Shown piece after piece: positions 1 through 7,484 of a stretch of 16,248 nucleotides of DNA. The stretch is taken from the NCBI GenBank assembly GCA_903904275.1, contig CAIVBX010000171.1:1-16248 (forward strand), in the 5' to 3' direction. A program made the position numbers and the translations under genes. How positions within the stretch are numbered: position 1 is the stretch's first letter; the number at the start of each line of letters is the position of its first letter. Under the pieces are notes generated by a model. It saw nothing but the letters and a program-made list of their open reading frames with translations. It searched no databases and was not told the origin of the DNA. The stretch comes from an uncultured Pseudomonadota bacterium (GTDB lineage: Bacteria > Pseudomonadota > Gammaproteobacteria > Methylococcales > Methylomonadaceae).

Positions 1-138
1 GGCTTGACCATTGCAGTGCATAATGGCAAGTTACACATCCCAGTTCTTGTTACAGAGAATATGGTAGGTCATAAATTAGGCGAATTTGCTCCGACCCGTA
101 CCTATAAAGGTCACGTCGCTGACAAGAAATCTAAGTAG
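1..138 (+). CDS. rpsS: 30S ribosomal protein S19, 3' end (partial)
   Basis: This is the last 45 codons plus TAG of S19, a small-subunit head protein that contacts S13 and the A-site side of 16S rRNA. The window opens in frame 1 inside the gene. The residues GHKLGEFAPTRTY and the lysine-rich end HVADKKSK match the C-terminus of gammaproteobacterial S19. The start lies outside the window. The stop is followed 8 nt later by rplV, and the rplV ribosome site (AGGACGG) overlaps this stop, as expected inside an S10 operon. Nothing about the fragment looks broken; it is cut only by the window edge. Confidence 0.97.
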   Translation, partial: GLTIAVHNGKLHIPVLVTENMVGHKLGEFAPTRTYKGHVADKKSK

Positions 139-146
139 GACGGACG

Positions 147-482
147 ATGGAAATTTCAGCAAAATTAAGTAATGCGCCTTTATCTGCTCAAAAAGCACGA
201 TTGGTTTGCGATCAAATTCGCGGGTTACCAGTTGAAAAAGCATTGAACATTTTAAAGTTCAGTCCTAAAAAAGCCGCATTTATTGTAAAAAAAGTTTTAG
301 AATCAGCAATCGCTAATGCAGAGCATAATGAAAGTGCCGACATTGATGAGTTAAAAGTGTCTACGGTTTTCGTAAACGAAGCCCCGACATTGAAAAGATT
401 TAAGGCAAGAGCTAAAGGTCGTGCGAACCATATCCTTAAAAGAACCTGCCATATCACCATTAAAGTTGCAGAAAGCGAGTAG
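147..482 (+). CDS. rplV: 50S ribosomal protein L22
   Basis: L22 binds 23S rRNA and lines the peptide exit tunnel with a long beta-hairpin. The 111-residue product is one residue longer than the E. coli protein. Residues 43-60 contain the conserved helix KKVLESAIANAEHN, and residues 80-99 form the basic hairpin ending in AKGRANHILKR. The ATG is preceded by AGGACGG, which supports this start. It sits between rpsS and rpsC with gaps of 8 nt on each side, the standard S10 order. L22 hairpin changes are known to give macrolide resistance in other bacteria; I see no obvious deletion here. Confidence 0.98.
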   Translation: MEISAKLSNAPLSAQKARLVCDQIRGLPVEKALNILKFSPKKAAFIVKKVLESAIANAEHNESADIDELKVSTVFVNEAPTLKRFKARAKGRANHILKRTCHITIKVAESE

Positions 483-490
483 GGGATAAC

Positions 491-1162
491 ATGGGTCAAA
501 AAGTACATCCAACTGGCATACGCCTTGGAATTGTTAAGGATTGGAATTCGCGCTGGTATGCAAGTACGCAAGATTATCCAACTTTCTTATACCAAGATTT
601 GAAAGTCAGAGAATTTTTAAGAAAAAAATTGGCGCACGCTTCAGTGAGTCGCATCCAAATCAATCGCCCAGCGAATAATGCACAAATTACGATTTTCACG
701 GCTCGCCCTGGTATCGTTATTGGTAAAAAAGGCGAGGATATCGAAGTTTTGAAACAAGAAATTTCAAAAATGATCGGTGTGCCTGTTCAATTGAACGTTG
801 AAGAAATCAGAAAACCTGAGTTAGATGCGTATTTAGTTGCAGAAGGTGTTGCACAACAGCTAGAAAAACGTATCATGTACCGCCGTGCAATGAAACGTGC
901 TGTGACAAATACAATGCGTTTAGGTGCTGAAGGTATCAAAATCAATCTTGGTGGTCGTTTAAACGGTGCTGAAATTGCGCGTAGTGAATGGTATAGAGAA
1001 GGTCGCGTGCCTTTGCATACTTTACGCGCTGACATTGATTATGCAACAGCAGAAGCACATACAACCTATGGAATTATCGGCATTAAAGTGTGGATTTTCA
1101 AAGGTGAAGTGTTTGATATAGATGCACACAATGCGTCTATTAACTCTGACGCTAAGAAATAG
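491..1162 (+). CDS. rpsC: 30S ribosomal protein S3
   Basis: S3 forms part of the mRNA entry channel on the 30S head. The product is 223 residues; E. coli S3 is 233, and the difference is in the variable C-terminal tail. It opens with MGQKVHPTGIRLG, the typical S3 start. The KH type-2 RNA-binding domain has its GKKG loop at residues 78-81. The second domain includes the conserved stretch GIKINLGGRLNGAEIAR near residues 150-165, where basic residues face the mRNA entrance. An AGGGG ribosome site lies just before the ATG. rplP follows after 16 nt. Confidence 0.98.
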   Translation: MGQKVHPTGIRLGIVKDWNSRWYASTQDYPTFLYQDLKVREFLRKKLAHASVSRIQINRPANNAQITIFTARPGIVIGKKGEDIEVLKQEISKMIGVPVQLNVEEIRKPELDAYLVAEGVAQQLEKRIMYRRAMKRAVTNTMRLGAEGIKINLGGRLNGAEIARSEWYREGRVPLHTLRADIDYATAEAHTTYGIIGIKVWIFKGEVFDIDAHNASINSDAKK

Positions 1163-1178
1163 TTGAGGGAATAGAGAG

Positions 1179-1592
1179 ATGCTTCAACCTAAAAGAACAA
1201 AATTTCGCAAACAGCATAAAGGTAAAAACAACGGTATTGCTGTTCGCGGTTCGTCTGTAAGTTTCGGCGAATTCGGTTTGAAATCAATCAGTCGTGGTCG
1301 TTTGACTGCACGTCAAATTGAATCAGGTCGTCGTGCAATTTCACGTCATGTTAAACGTGGTGGTAAAATTTGGATTCGCGTTTTTCCAGATAAACCAATT
1401 ACCGAAAAACCGTTAGCGGTTCGTATGGGTAAAGGTAAAGGTAGCGTGGAGTATTGGGTCGCTCAAGTTCGCCCAGGGACTATGTTATATGAAATTCAAG
1501 GGATTTCAGAAGAATTAGCTCGCGAGGCTTTCATGCTTGCATCAGCTAAGTTACCTTTGAAAACACTCTTTACTGTACGGACGATAATGTGA
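1179..1592 (+). CDS. rplP: 50S ribosomal protein L16
   Basis: L16 organises the A-site region of the large subunit near the peptidyl-transferase centre. The product has 137 residues, one more than E. coli. MLQPKRTKFRK at the start and residues 64-88, which include KPLAVRMGKGKG, are hallmark L16. Arg82 corresponds by alignment to the E. coli arginine (R81) hydroxylated by the YcfD-type oxygenase; whether that enzyme exists here cannot be told. The TGA stop shares its final A with the rpmC ATG, which suggests translational coupling. The ribosome site is GAGGGA. Confidence 0.98.
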   Translation: MLQPKRTKFRKQHKGKNNGIAVRGSSVSFGEFGLKSISRGRLTARQIESGRRAISRHVKRGGKIWIRVFPDKPITEKPLAVRMGKGKGSVEYWVAQVRPGTMLYEIQGISEELAREAFMLASAKLPLKTLFTVRTIM

Positions 1593-1783
1593 TGAAAGCA
1601 AGTGAATTACGTCAAAAATCGCGCGATGAGTTGTCGGCTTTGTTGATTGATCTAGCGCGTGAGAGCTTTGCTCTTAAGATGCAAAAAGGTACTGGACAAT
1701 TGTCTAAAACCGCGCAAGTGAAAAAAGTACGACGTGACGTGGCTCGCGTTCAAACGATTTTAAACGAAATGGCGAGAGCGTAG
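1592..1783 (+). CDS. rpmC: 50S ribosomal protein L29
   Basis: L29 is a small two-helix protein at the exit of the peptide tunnel, next to L23 and the docking site for SRP and trigger factor. I place the start at the ATG at 1592, giving 63 residues beginning MKASELR, which matches the length and N-terminus of E. coli L29. A GTG one codon upstream (1589) is in frame but would add a residue not expected in the family. The start overlaps the rplP stop as TGATG. The conserved C-terminal half VRRDVARVQTILNE is present. rpsQ begins 1 nt after the stop. Confidence 0.97.
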   Translation: MKASELRQKSRDELSALLIDLARESFALKMQKGTGQLSKTAQVKKVRRDVARVQTILNEMARA

Positions 1784-1784
1784 T

Positions 1785-2045
1785 ATGAGCGAAGAAATAA
1801 AAGTACGAACCATTACGGGACGTGTTGTCAGTAATAAAATGGACAAAACGATTACTGTTTTGGTTGAGCGAGTGGTAAAACATCCTGTTTATGGAAAATA
1901 TATCAAACGTTCAACAAAAATGATGGCACATGATGAGCAAAACACTTGCCAAGAAGGCGATGTTGTTGCGATTACTTCATGCCGCCCGATGTCTAAAAAC
2001 AAAACGTTTAAACTTGTGCAAGTTTTAGAACCTGCTAAAAAGTAG
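1785..2045 (+). CDS. rpsQ: 30S ribosomal protein S17
   Basis: S17 is a primary 16S rRNA-binding protein of OB fold needed early in 30S assembly. The product is 86 residues (E. coli 84). Conserved positions include TGRVVSNKMDKTITVLVER near residues 11-29 and HPVYGKYIKRSTKMMAHDE in the middle. The gene begins one base after the rpmC stop, so translation is probably coupled; a GGCGAGAG ribosome site lies inside the end of rpmC. It is the last gene of the S10 operon in the classical layout and is followed by a 34-nt gap before rplN. Confidence 0.98.
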   Translation: MSEEIKVRTITGRVVSNKMDKTITVLVERVVKHPVYGKYIKRSTKMMAHDEQNTCQEGDVVAITSCRPMSKNKTFKLVQVLEPAKK

Positions 2046-2079
2046 TTTCAACGGTTAATTTATTATTTAGGAACAAATC

Positions 2080-2448
2080 ATGATTCAGATGCAAACTAAC
2101 CTTGAGGTCGCCGATAATAGCGGCGCAAAAAAGGTCATGTGTATCAAAGTGTTGGGTGGTTCACACAGGCGTTATGCTGGTATTGGCGATATTATTAAAG
2201 TCAGTATCAAAGACGCGATTCCACGCGGCAGAGTGAAAAAAGGTGACGTGTATAATGCGTTGGTGGTTCGTACCCGTAAAGGTGTACGTCGTGCTGATGG
2301 TTCAGTAATTCGTTTTGATGGCAACGCGGCCGTTATTTTAAATAATAACTTGCAACCGCTTGGCACACGGATTTTTGGACCAGTTACTCGTGAGCTTAGA
2401 GGTGAAAAATTTATGAAAATTATTTCATTAGCTCCAGAAGTGTTGTAG
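2080..2448 (+). CDS. rplN: 50S ribosomal protein L14
   Basis: L14 is a 23S rRNA-binding protein at the subunit interface that forms an intersubunit bridge and is the target of RsfS silencing factors. The 122-residue product follows E. coli L14 closely: VADNSGAKKVMCIKVLGG at the start, AIPRGRVKKGDV in the middle, and the C-terminal run ending KFMKIISLAPEVL. It is first in the spc operon. The 34-nt gap upstream holds a TAGGAA ribosome site, and a TATTAT that could be a -10 has no good -35, so I do not claim a separate spc promoter. Read-through from the S10 genes would suffice. Confidence 0.98.
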   Translation: MIQMQTNLEVADNSGAKKVMCIKVLGGSHRRYAGIGDIIKVSIKDAIPRGRVKKGDVYNALVVRTRKGVRRADGSVIRFDGNAAVILNNNLQPLGTRIFGPVTRELRGEKFMKIISLAPEVL

Positions 2449-2461
2449 GCGAGGACGAATT

Positions 2462-2779
2462 ATGCAAAAAATCAAGAAAGGTGATGAAGTCATCGTTCGT
2501 ATCGGTAGAGATAAAGGCAAAACTGGTCGAGTGGTACAAGTCCTAAAAAATAACAAACTTCTTGTTGAAGGCATCAATCAGGTTAAAAAAACCCAAAAAC
2601 CAAATCCTAACGCTGGCATTCAAGGTGGTTTTGTGGCGAAAGATATGCCGATTGAAATTTCAAACGTGGGTTTATACAACCCAGTAACAAAAAAAGCGGA
2701 TCGGGTAGGCTTTAGATTCTTAGATGATGGTAAAAAAGTCCGATACTTCAAATCAACCAACGAAGTTGTCGATGCGTAA
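2462..2779 (+). CDS. rplX: 50S ribosomal protein L24
   Basis: L24 is an assembly-initiator protein that binds the 5' end of 23S rRNA and sits near the tunnel exit. The 105-residue product has an N-terminal KOW motif (roughly residues 5-32, containing VIVRIGRDKGKTGRV) and the conserved GINQVKKTQKPNPNAGIQGG region around residues 38-57, then a C-terminal extension ending in FKSTNEVVDA. A GAGGA ribosome site precedes the ATG. It lies between rplN and rplE in the usual spc order. Confidence 0.98.
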   Translation: MQKIKKGDEVIVRIGRDKGKTGRVVQVLKNNKLLVEGINQVKKTQKPNPNAGIQGGFVAKDMPIEISNVGLYNPVTKKADRVGFRFLDDGKKVRYFKSTNEVVDA

Positions 2780-2787
2780 GGTGAATC

Positions 2788-3327
2788 ATGGCTAGATTAG
2801 AATCAGTATATAAAGAAACTGTTCGCCCTGCTTTAATGGAGCAGTTCGCTTACAAATCGGTAATGCAAGCACCTCGTATTACAAAAATTACTTTGAACAT
2901 GGGCGTTAGTGGCGCAGTTGCAGACAAAAAAGTTTTGCAAGCCGCTGTTGGCGACATGGAAAAAATTGCAGGTCAAAAACCTATCATTACATTGGCTAGA
3001 AAATCTATCGCGGGTTTTAAAATTCGTGACGATATGCCACTCGGTTGCAAAGTAACCTTGCGTAGCGACAAAATGTATGAATTTTTAGATCGCTTGATCA
3101 GTATTTCGATTCCTCGTATTCGTGACTTTCGTGGTTTAAACCCAAAAAGTTTTGACGGTCGTGGTAATTATTCAATGGGCGTAAAAGAGCAAATCATTTT
3201 CCCAGAGATTGATTACGACAAAATCGACATGTTGCGCGGTATGGACATCACCATCACAACGACAGCACAAACCAATGAAGAAGGTTTGGCATTGTTGAAG
3301 TTGTTTAATTTTCCATTTAAACAGTAG
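2788..3327 (+). CDS. rplE: 50S ribosomal protein L5
   Basis: L5 binds 5S rRNA and contacts the P-site tRNA and S13 across the subunit interface. At 179 residues it equals the E. coli protein. Conserved segments include PRITKITLNMGVS near residues 29-41, the RKSIAGFKIRDDMPLGCKVTLR loop around 71-92, and FRGLNPKSFDGRGNYSMG in the C-terminal half. An AAGGTGA ribosome site lies 8 nt downstream of rplX. The gene ends in tandem TAG TAG stops. In E. coli S8 represses the spc operon by binding near the L5 start; I could not identify a convincing copy of that rRNA mimic here by eye. Confidence 0.98.
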   Translation: MARLESVYKETVRPALMEQFAYKSVMQAPRITKITLNMGVSGAVADKKVLQAAVGDMEKIAGQKPIITLARKSIAGFKIRDDMPLGCKVTLRSDKMYEFLDRLISISIPRIRDFRGLNPKSFDGRGNYSMGVKEQIIFPEIDYDKIDMLRGMDITITTTAQTNEEGLALLKLFNFPFKQ

Positions 3328-3340
3328 TAGGTGACTGGTC

Positions 3341-3646
3341 ATGGCAAAAAAATCGATGATTGCGCGTGAAGAAAAGCGCAAAGAATTAGTCAAAAAATAC
3401 GCTGTCAAACGCTCTGCGTTGAAAGAAATCATTCGTAATCCAAATGCAACGTATGAAGACAAAGAAACTGCTCATTTGCAGCTTCAAAAATTACCTAGAG
3501 ATTCCAGTGCCTCGCGTGTTCGTAACCGTTGTAATTTAACGGGACGTCCACATGGTTACTATCGCAAATTTGGTTTGAGTCGTAATAAATTACGCGAAGC
3601 AACAATGCGTGGTGACGTTCCTGGCGTTGTTAAAGCAAGCTGGTAA
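3341..3646 (+). CDS. rpsN: 30S ribosomal protein S14, zinc-free form
   Basis: S14 is a late-assembling protein of the 30S head, near S3 and S10. The product is 101 residues, the long form without zinc ligands: only one cysteine appears (in RNRCNLTGRPHG, near residue 63), so the four-cysteine zinc ribbon of the short S14 is absent. LPRDSSASRVRNRC, YYRKFGLSRNKLREATMRG and the end VKASW are the standard proteobacterial signature. An AGGTGA ribosome site sits upstream. It is followed by a 31-nt gap before rpsH. Confidence 0.98.
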   Translation: MAKKSMIAREEKRKELVKKYAVKRSALKEIIRNPNATYEDKETAHLQLQKLPRDSSASRVRNRCNLTGRPHGYYRKFGLSRNKLREATMRGDVPGVVKASW

Positions 3647-3677
3647 TTCTGGTGAATCAATTTTGGAGATTTGAAAA

Positions 3678-4073
3678 ATGAGTATGACAGATCCAGTAGC
3701 GGATATGCTGACACGCATTAGAAACGGTCAGTCTGCTGGTAAAAAATTTATTAAACAACCTTCGTCTAAACTTAAAGTATCGATTGCAAAGGTACTTAAA
3801 GAAGAAGGTTATATTACAGACTTTAGCACTGAAACCACAGGCTCTCACACAGAAATGACTGTTGAGTTGAAGTATTACAAAGGTGCGCCTGTAATTGAAA
3901 ACATCAAACGAATCAGCAGACCAGGTTTGCGGATTTATAAATCGAAAGATGAATTGCCAAAAGTTCTCGGCGGGTTAGGTATCGCTATCGTGTCAACTTC
4001 TAACGGAGTTATGACAGATAGAGCGGCTCGTGCGATTGGACACGGTGGCGAAGTCATTTGCACCGTTTGCTAA
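3678..4073 (+). CDS. rpsH: 30S ribosomal protein S8
   Basis: S8 is a primary binder of the central domain of 16S rRNA and, in E. coli, the translational repressor of the spc operon. The 131-residue product (E. coli 130) has the N-terminal MSMTDPVADMLTRIRNGQ and the C-terminal STSNGVMTDRAARAIGHGGE, which carries the rRNA-contacting serines and threonine. A GGAG ribosome site precedes the ATG. Whether S8 autoregulates this operon cannot be settled from sequence reading, because I did not find a clear regulatory copy of its rRNA site near rplX-rplE. Confidence 0.98.
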   Translation: MSMTDPVADMLTRIRNGQSAGKKFIKQPSSKLKVSIAKVLKEEGYITDFSTETTGSHTEMTVELKYYKGAPVIENIKRISRPGLRIYKSKDELPKVLGGLGIAIVSTSNGVMTDRAARAIGHGGEVICTVC

Positions 4074-4082
4074 GAGGTAGTT

Positions 4083-4616
4083 ATGTCAAGAATTGCTAAA
4101 GCTCCCGTTACTATTCCAAGTGGTGTGGACATTAAAGTAAGTGGCAACAACCTCACCGTAAAAGGTAGCAAAGGTAGTTTGTCATTTGATTTTGATTCAT
4201 CCGTCAGCGTCGAAATCGCAGGCAATGTTGCTTCTATGGTCTGGAATAAAGACGATAAAAAAGCAACTGCTCAGGCAGGTACTGCAAGAGCAATTATGAA
4301 TAACATGGTCACTGGCGTTTCAACAGGCTTCGAAAGAAAATTATCGCTTGTTGGTGTTGGTTACAGAGCGCAAGCAAACGGAAACGTTTTAAGTTTGTCG
4401 CTTGGTTTTTCACATCCTGTTGATTTTCAAGTTCCTGCTGGTATTTCTGTTGAAACACCATCGCAAACGGACATTATCTTGAAAGGTAGTGACAAACAAT
4501 TGCTCGGTCAAGTTGCTGCGAAAATTCGTGCTTACCGTCCACCTGAACCTTATAAAGGTAAAGGCGTTCGTTATTCGGATGAGCATGTTGCTAGAAAAGA
4601 AGCTAAGAAAAAGTAG
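4083..4616 (+). CDS. rplF: 50S ribosomal protein L6
   Basis: L6 has two duplicated RNA-binding folds and sits by the sarcin-ricin loop, where elongation factors dock. The product is 177 residues, the same as E. coli. The N-terminal repeat contains NNLTVKGSKGSLS (near residues 22-34). The second contains GVGYRAQANGNVLSLSLGFSHPV (near 91-113) and the conserved C-terminal IRAYRPPEPYKGKGVRY (147-163) with a lysine-rich tail. An AGAGGT ribosome site lies 9 nt after rpsH. Confidence 0.98.
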   Translation: MSRIAKAPVTIPSGVDIKVSGNNLTVKGSKGSLSFDFDSSVSVEIAGNVASMVWNKDDKKATAQAGTARAIMNNMVTGVSTGFERKLSLVGVGYRAQANGNVLSLSLGFSHPVDFQVPAGISVETPSQTDIILKGSDKQLLGQVAAKIRAYRPPEPYKGKGVRYSDEHVARKEAKKK

Positions 4617-4625
4617 GGTAGCGTA

Positions 4626-4979
4626 ATGGATAAGAAACAAACTCGTATGAAACGCGCATTAAAATTGCGTAGTCAGATTAAAAAGTTGAACGCTACTCGG
4701 TTGTCAATTCACAAATCGTCACAGCACATTTATGCTCAAATTATTAGCGGCGATGGCACAACGACATTGGCAAGTGCTTCAACTGTCCAAGCTGAATTGA
4801 AAGCAGGTTTAAAAAACACCAATAATATCGAAGCTGCGACAGCAGTAGGCAAGCAAATTGCTGAAAAGGCACTTGCCGCAGGTGTGACTGAAGTCGCTTT
4901 TGATCGTTCAGGTTTTAAATATCACGGTCGTGTGAAAGCACTCGCCGATGCCGCTCGCGAAGCTGGCTTGAAATTTTAG
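4626..4979 (+). CDS. rplR: 50S ribosomal protein L18
   Basis: L18 binds 5S rRNA together with L5 and L25 and helps place the 5S particle in the central protuberance. The 117-residue product equals E. coli L18. It has a very basic N-terminus (KKQTRMKRALKLRSQIKK), the RLSIHKSSQHIYAQII core strand, and the C-terminal FDRSGFKYHGRVKALADAAREAGLKF signature. An AGGG ribosome site precedes the ATG, 9 nt after rplF. Nothing unusual is seen. Confidence 0.98.
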   Translation: MDKKQTRMKRALKLRSQIKKLNATRLSIHKSSQHIYAQIISGDGTTTLASASTVQAELKAGLKNTNNIEAATAVGKQIAEKALAAGVTEVAFDRSGFKYHGRVKALADAAREAGLKF

Positions 4980-4988
4980 GAGATTACA

Positions 4989-5498
4989 ATGGCTACAGCA
5001 CCTACTCAACAAGGTAGCGCAGACGGCTTACAAGAAAAATTGGTCAACGTTAGACGAGTCGCCAAAGTGGTTAAAGGTGGTCGTGTTTTCGGTTTTACCG
5101 CTTTGACTGTTGTCGGTGATGGTGAAGGTCGTATCGGTTATGGTGTGAGTAAAGCTCGCGAAGTGCCGATTGCGATTCAAAAATCGTTAGAACAAGCTCG
5201 TAAAAATATGCGTAAAGTGGAATTAAAAGGGGACACCTTGCAATATCCAGTTACGAATACCACTGGCGCAGCAAAAGTTTATATGCAACCCGCTTCAGAA
5301 GGTACAGGTATCATCGCTGGTGGTGCTATGCGTGCAGTCTTTGAAGTGGTTGGCGTACACAATGTATTGGCAAAATGTATCGGCACAAATAACCCTATCA
5401 ACGTAGTTCGTGCAACGATTAACGGTTTGACTAGTATGCACAATGCTCATCAAATCGCAGCAAAACGCGGTTTGCCTGTTGAAAAAATTACGGGGTAA
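4989..5498 (+). CDS. rpsE: 30S ribosomal protein S5
   Basis: S5 has a double-stranded-RNA-binding-like N-terminal domain and contributes to decoding fidelity and mRNA unwinding at the entry channel. The product has 169 residues (E. coli 167). After a variable 15-residue start, residues 16-50 contain EKLVNVRRVAKVVKGGRVFGF, the loop where spectinomycin-resistance changes map in other bacteria; it looks wild type. The C-terminal domain includes GTGIIAGGAMRAVFEVVGV. An AGGAG ribosome site precedes the ATG. rpmD follows after 4 nt. Confidence 0.98.
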   Translation: MATAPTQQGSADGLQEKLVNVRRVAKVVKGGRVFGFTALTVVGDGEGRIGYGVSKAREVPIAIQKSLEQARKNMRKVELKGDTLQYPVTNTTGAAKVYMQPASEGTGIIAGGAMRAVFEVVGVHNVLAKCIGTNNPINVVRATINGLTSMHNAHQIAAKRGLPVEKITG

Positions 5499-5502
5499 TG
5501 TG

Positions 5503-5685
5503 ATGAGTACAAAATTAAGTGTCACCATGACAAAAAGTCGTTTTGGACGTTTGCCAAATCATCAAGCGTGCTTGAAAGGTTTAGGCTTACGTAAAATCAA
5601 TCAAACAGTCGTGGTATTGAATACTCCCGAAAATAAAGGGATGATCAACAAAGTATCTTATATGCTTAAAGTTGAGGAAATCTAA
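5503..5685 (+). CDS. rpmD: 50S ribosomal protein L30
   Basis: L30 is a small large-subunit protein near domain II of 23S rRNA. I choose the ATG at 5503, giving 60 residues starting MSTKLSVTMTKS. An in-frame ATG at 5443 exists but lies inside rpsE and would add 20 residues foreign to L30. Family marks are the GRLPNHQACLKGLGLRKI helix (near 15-32) and GMINKVSYMLKVEE at the end. The ribosome site is the GGGG inside the last rpsE codon. The TAA shares one base with the rplO ATG (TAATG), suggesting coupled translation. Confidence 0.97.
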   Translation: MSTKLSVTMTKSRFGRLPNHQACLKGLGLRKINQTVVVLNTPENKGMINKVSYMLKVEEI

Positions 5686-6119
5686 TGTTTTTAAATACTA
5701 TTAAAGCTGCTGACGGTGCGCGTAAAAAATCGCGGCGTGTTGGTCGTGGTATTGGTTGCACCATGGGTAAAACCTGTGGTCGTGGTCACAAAGGTCAAAA
5801 AGCACGTAGCGGTGGTTTCCACAAAGTGGGTTTTGAAGGTGGTCAAATGCCTTTACAACGTCGCTTACCGAAAATCGGTTTTACGTCGCATAAAGCAAAA
5901 TTTTCATCTGAAGTTCGTTTAGGTGAATTGAATGGCTTAACTGCTGATGTCATCGACTTGAAAGTGTTAATCGACGCAAACATCGTTCCTGTTTTCACGA
6001 AAGTGGCTCGCATTATTAAATCAGGTTCGTTGACAAAAGCGGTTACTGTGAAAGGTGTAAAAGTAACAGTAGGTGCGAAAGAATCTATTGAAGCTGCTGG
6101 TGGCAAAGTAGAGGCATAA
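5685..6119 (+). CDS. rplO: 50S ribosomal protein L15
   Basis: L15 is a late-assembly large-subunit protein with a long, basic, glycine-rich N-terminal extension that threads into 23S rRNA. The product is 144 residues, equal to E. coli. The extension runs through GRGIGCTMGKTCGRGHKGQK (residues 21-40) and on to FEGGQMPLQRRLPKIGF; the globular part ends GAKESIEAAGGKVEA. The gene overlaps rpmD by one base and ends one base before the secY GTG, so all three are tightly coupled. A GAGGAAA site lies inside the end of rpmD. Confidence 0.98.
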   Translation: MFLNTIKAADGARKKSRRVGRGIGCTMGKTCGRGHKGQKARSGGFHKVGFEGGQMPLQRRLPKIGFTSHKAKFSSEVRLGELNGLTADVIDLKVLIDANIVPVFTKVARIIKSGSLTKAVTVKGVKVTVGAKESIEAAGGKVEA

Positions 6120-6120
6120 G

Positions 6121-7443
6121 GTGAGTGTACCAAGAGCGCAAATGGCAAATAAAACGGCGGATTTCTCAGAATTAAAAGCGCGTTTGCTTTTTGTTTTGGG
6201 GGCTTTCATTGTTTATCGTGTTGGGGCGCATATTCCAGTTCCTGGAATTGACCCTAAAGCATTAGCAGCGATGTTCGCGCAACAAAGTGGCTCGATTTTA
6301 GACATGTTTAACATGTTCTCAGGCGGTGCTTTGATGCGCTTGAGCTTGTTTGCGCTGGGTATCATGCCTTATATTTCAGCTTCCATTATTATGCAGTTGA
6401 TGACGGTAGTTATTCCGTCAATGGAACAAATGAAAAAAGATGGTGAGATTGGGAGACGTAAAATCTCTCAATTCACGCGCTACGGTACGGTGGTTTTAGC
6501 GACTTTTCAAGCAATTGGGATTTCGTTAGCATTGCAAAATCAAACGGCTGGCGGTTTGTCAGTTGTTTTGAATCCTGGCGTTAGTTTTGTAGCAATTACA
6601 ACGATTACGTTGGTTACAGGTACTATATTTTTGATGTGGCTCGGTGAACAAGTTACTGAACGTGGTATTGGTAACGGTATTTCGATGATTATCTTTGCTG
6701 GTATTGCATCGGGATTGCCTAAAGCCATCGGGAGTACATTTGAACTAGTTAGAACCGGTGAGATGAGCAGTCCGTTTATCGTGTTACTGTTTTTGCTCTC
6801 TGTTTCGGTTACTATGCTGGTTGTATTTGTTGAACGTGGTCAGCGTCGGATTGTAATTAACTATCCTAAGAGACAAGAAGGTCGTAAAATGTATGCAGGG
6901 CAGAGTAGTTTTCTGCCATTGAAACTGAACATGGCAGGTGTAATTCCCCCCATTTTCGCGTCAAGTATCATTTTGTTTCCTGCAACAATTGCAGGGTGGT
7001 TCGGTAAAGCCGAAGGTTTCGGTTGGTTACAAGATATTGCAACATTGTTATCACCTGGTCAGCCAGTATATGTTCTGTTCTACGCACTTGCTATCGTTTT
7101 CTTTTGTTTTTTTTACACCGCATTAGTGTTTAATTCAAAAGAAACCGCTGAAAATTTAAAAAAATCTGGTGCATTTTTACCTGGTATTCGTCCAGGTGCA
7201 CAAACCAGTGCTTATATTGATAAAGTGATGACTCGTTTGACGCTAATCGGTGCGTTTTATATTACTTTAGTTTGTTTGTTGCCAGAGTTTTTAATTGTTT
7301 ATTGGAACGTTCCTTTTTATTTTGGCGGAACGTCTCTGTTAATTATTGTTGTGGTTGTGATGGATTTTATTTCTCAAATGCAAACGCATATCATGTCACA
7401 GCAATATGAAGGTTTAATGAAAAAAGCTAACCTTAAGAAGTAA
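6121..7443 (+). CDS. secY: Protein translocase channel subunit SecY (GTG start)
   Basis: SecY forms the inner-membrane protein-conducting channel with SecE and SecG and works with SecA or the ribosome. The 440-residue product (E. coli 443) shows ten hydrophobic spans. TM1 lies near residues 22-40 (LFVLGAFIVYRVG), followed by the plug region near 60-72. ERGIGNGISMIIFAGI in the middle and the cytoplasmic loop ENLKKSGAFLPGIRPG, which carries the conserved arginine needed for SecA action, are clear. I accept the GTG at 6121 because a GAGG site lies 6 nt upstream, inside the end of rplO. An in-frame ATG at 6142 would remove only seven residues and remains possible. Confidence 0.97.
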   Translation: MSVPRAQMANKTADFSELKARLLFVLGAFIVYRVGAHIPVPGIDPKALAAMFAQQSGSILDMFNMFSGGALMRLSLFALGIMPYISASIIMQLMTVVIPSMEQMKKDGEIGRRKISQFTRYGTVVLATFQAIGISLALQNQTAGGLSVVLNPGVSFVAITTITLVTGTIFLMWLGEQVTERGIGNGISMIIFAGIASGLPKAIGSTFELVRTGEMSSPFIVLLFLLSVSVTMLVVFVERGQRRIVINYPKRQEGRKMYAGQSSFLPLKLNMAGVIPPIFASSIILFPATIAGWFGKAEGFGWLQDIATLLSPGQPVYVLFYALAIVFFCFFYTALVFNSKETAENLKKSGAFLPGIRPGAQTSAYIDKVMTRLTLIGAFYITLVCLLPEFLIVYWNVPFYFGGTSLLIIVVVVMDFISQMQTHIMSQQYEGLMKKANLKK

Positions 7444-7467
7444 CGGTTAGCACGTTTATTGATTTGA

Positions 7468-7482
7468 GAATCTTGGAGATTC
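7468..7482 (+). promoter_or_regulatory. Small hairpin around the rpmJ ribosome binding site
   Basis: GAATCT, a TGG loop and AGATTC form a perfect 6-bp inverted repeat just before rpmJ. The Shine-Dalgarno GGAG (7475-7478) is split between the loop and the 3' arm, and the ATG is 6 nt downstream of it. If the hairpin forms in mRNA it would partly hide the ribosome site. The stem has only two G-C pairs and a three-base loop, so stability is modest and function is unproven. Confidence 0.4.
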
Positions 7483-7484
7483 CT

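Noticed and set aside
212..571. Minus-strand open frame of 119 codons opposite rplV and rpsC.
   Set aside because: Antisense shadow of two highly conserved ribosomal genes; no ribosome site or family resemblance.
1589..1591. GTG one codon before the rpmC ATG as an alternative start.
   Set aside because: The ATG at 1592 gives the exact length and N-terminus of L29 and forms the common TGATG overlap with rplP.
2046..2079. Possible spc-operon promoter with TATTAT at 2061-2066.
   Set aside because: No -35 at 15-18 nt spacing was found, and the match is expected in AT-rich DNA; read-through from the S10 genes explains expression.
5443..5502. Twenty-residue N-terminal extension of L30 inside rpsE.
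   Set aside because: The extra residues do not fit L30, and a start at 5503 has a ribosome site and gives the normal 60 residues.
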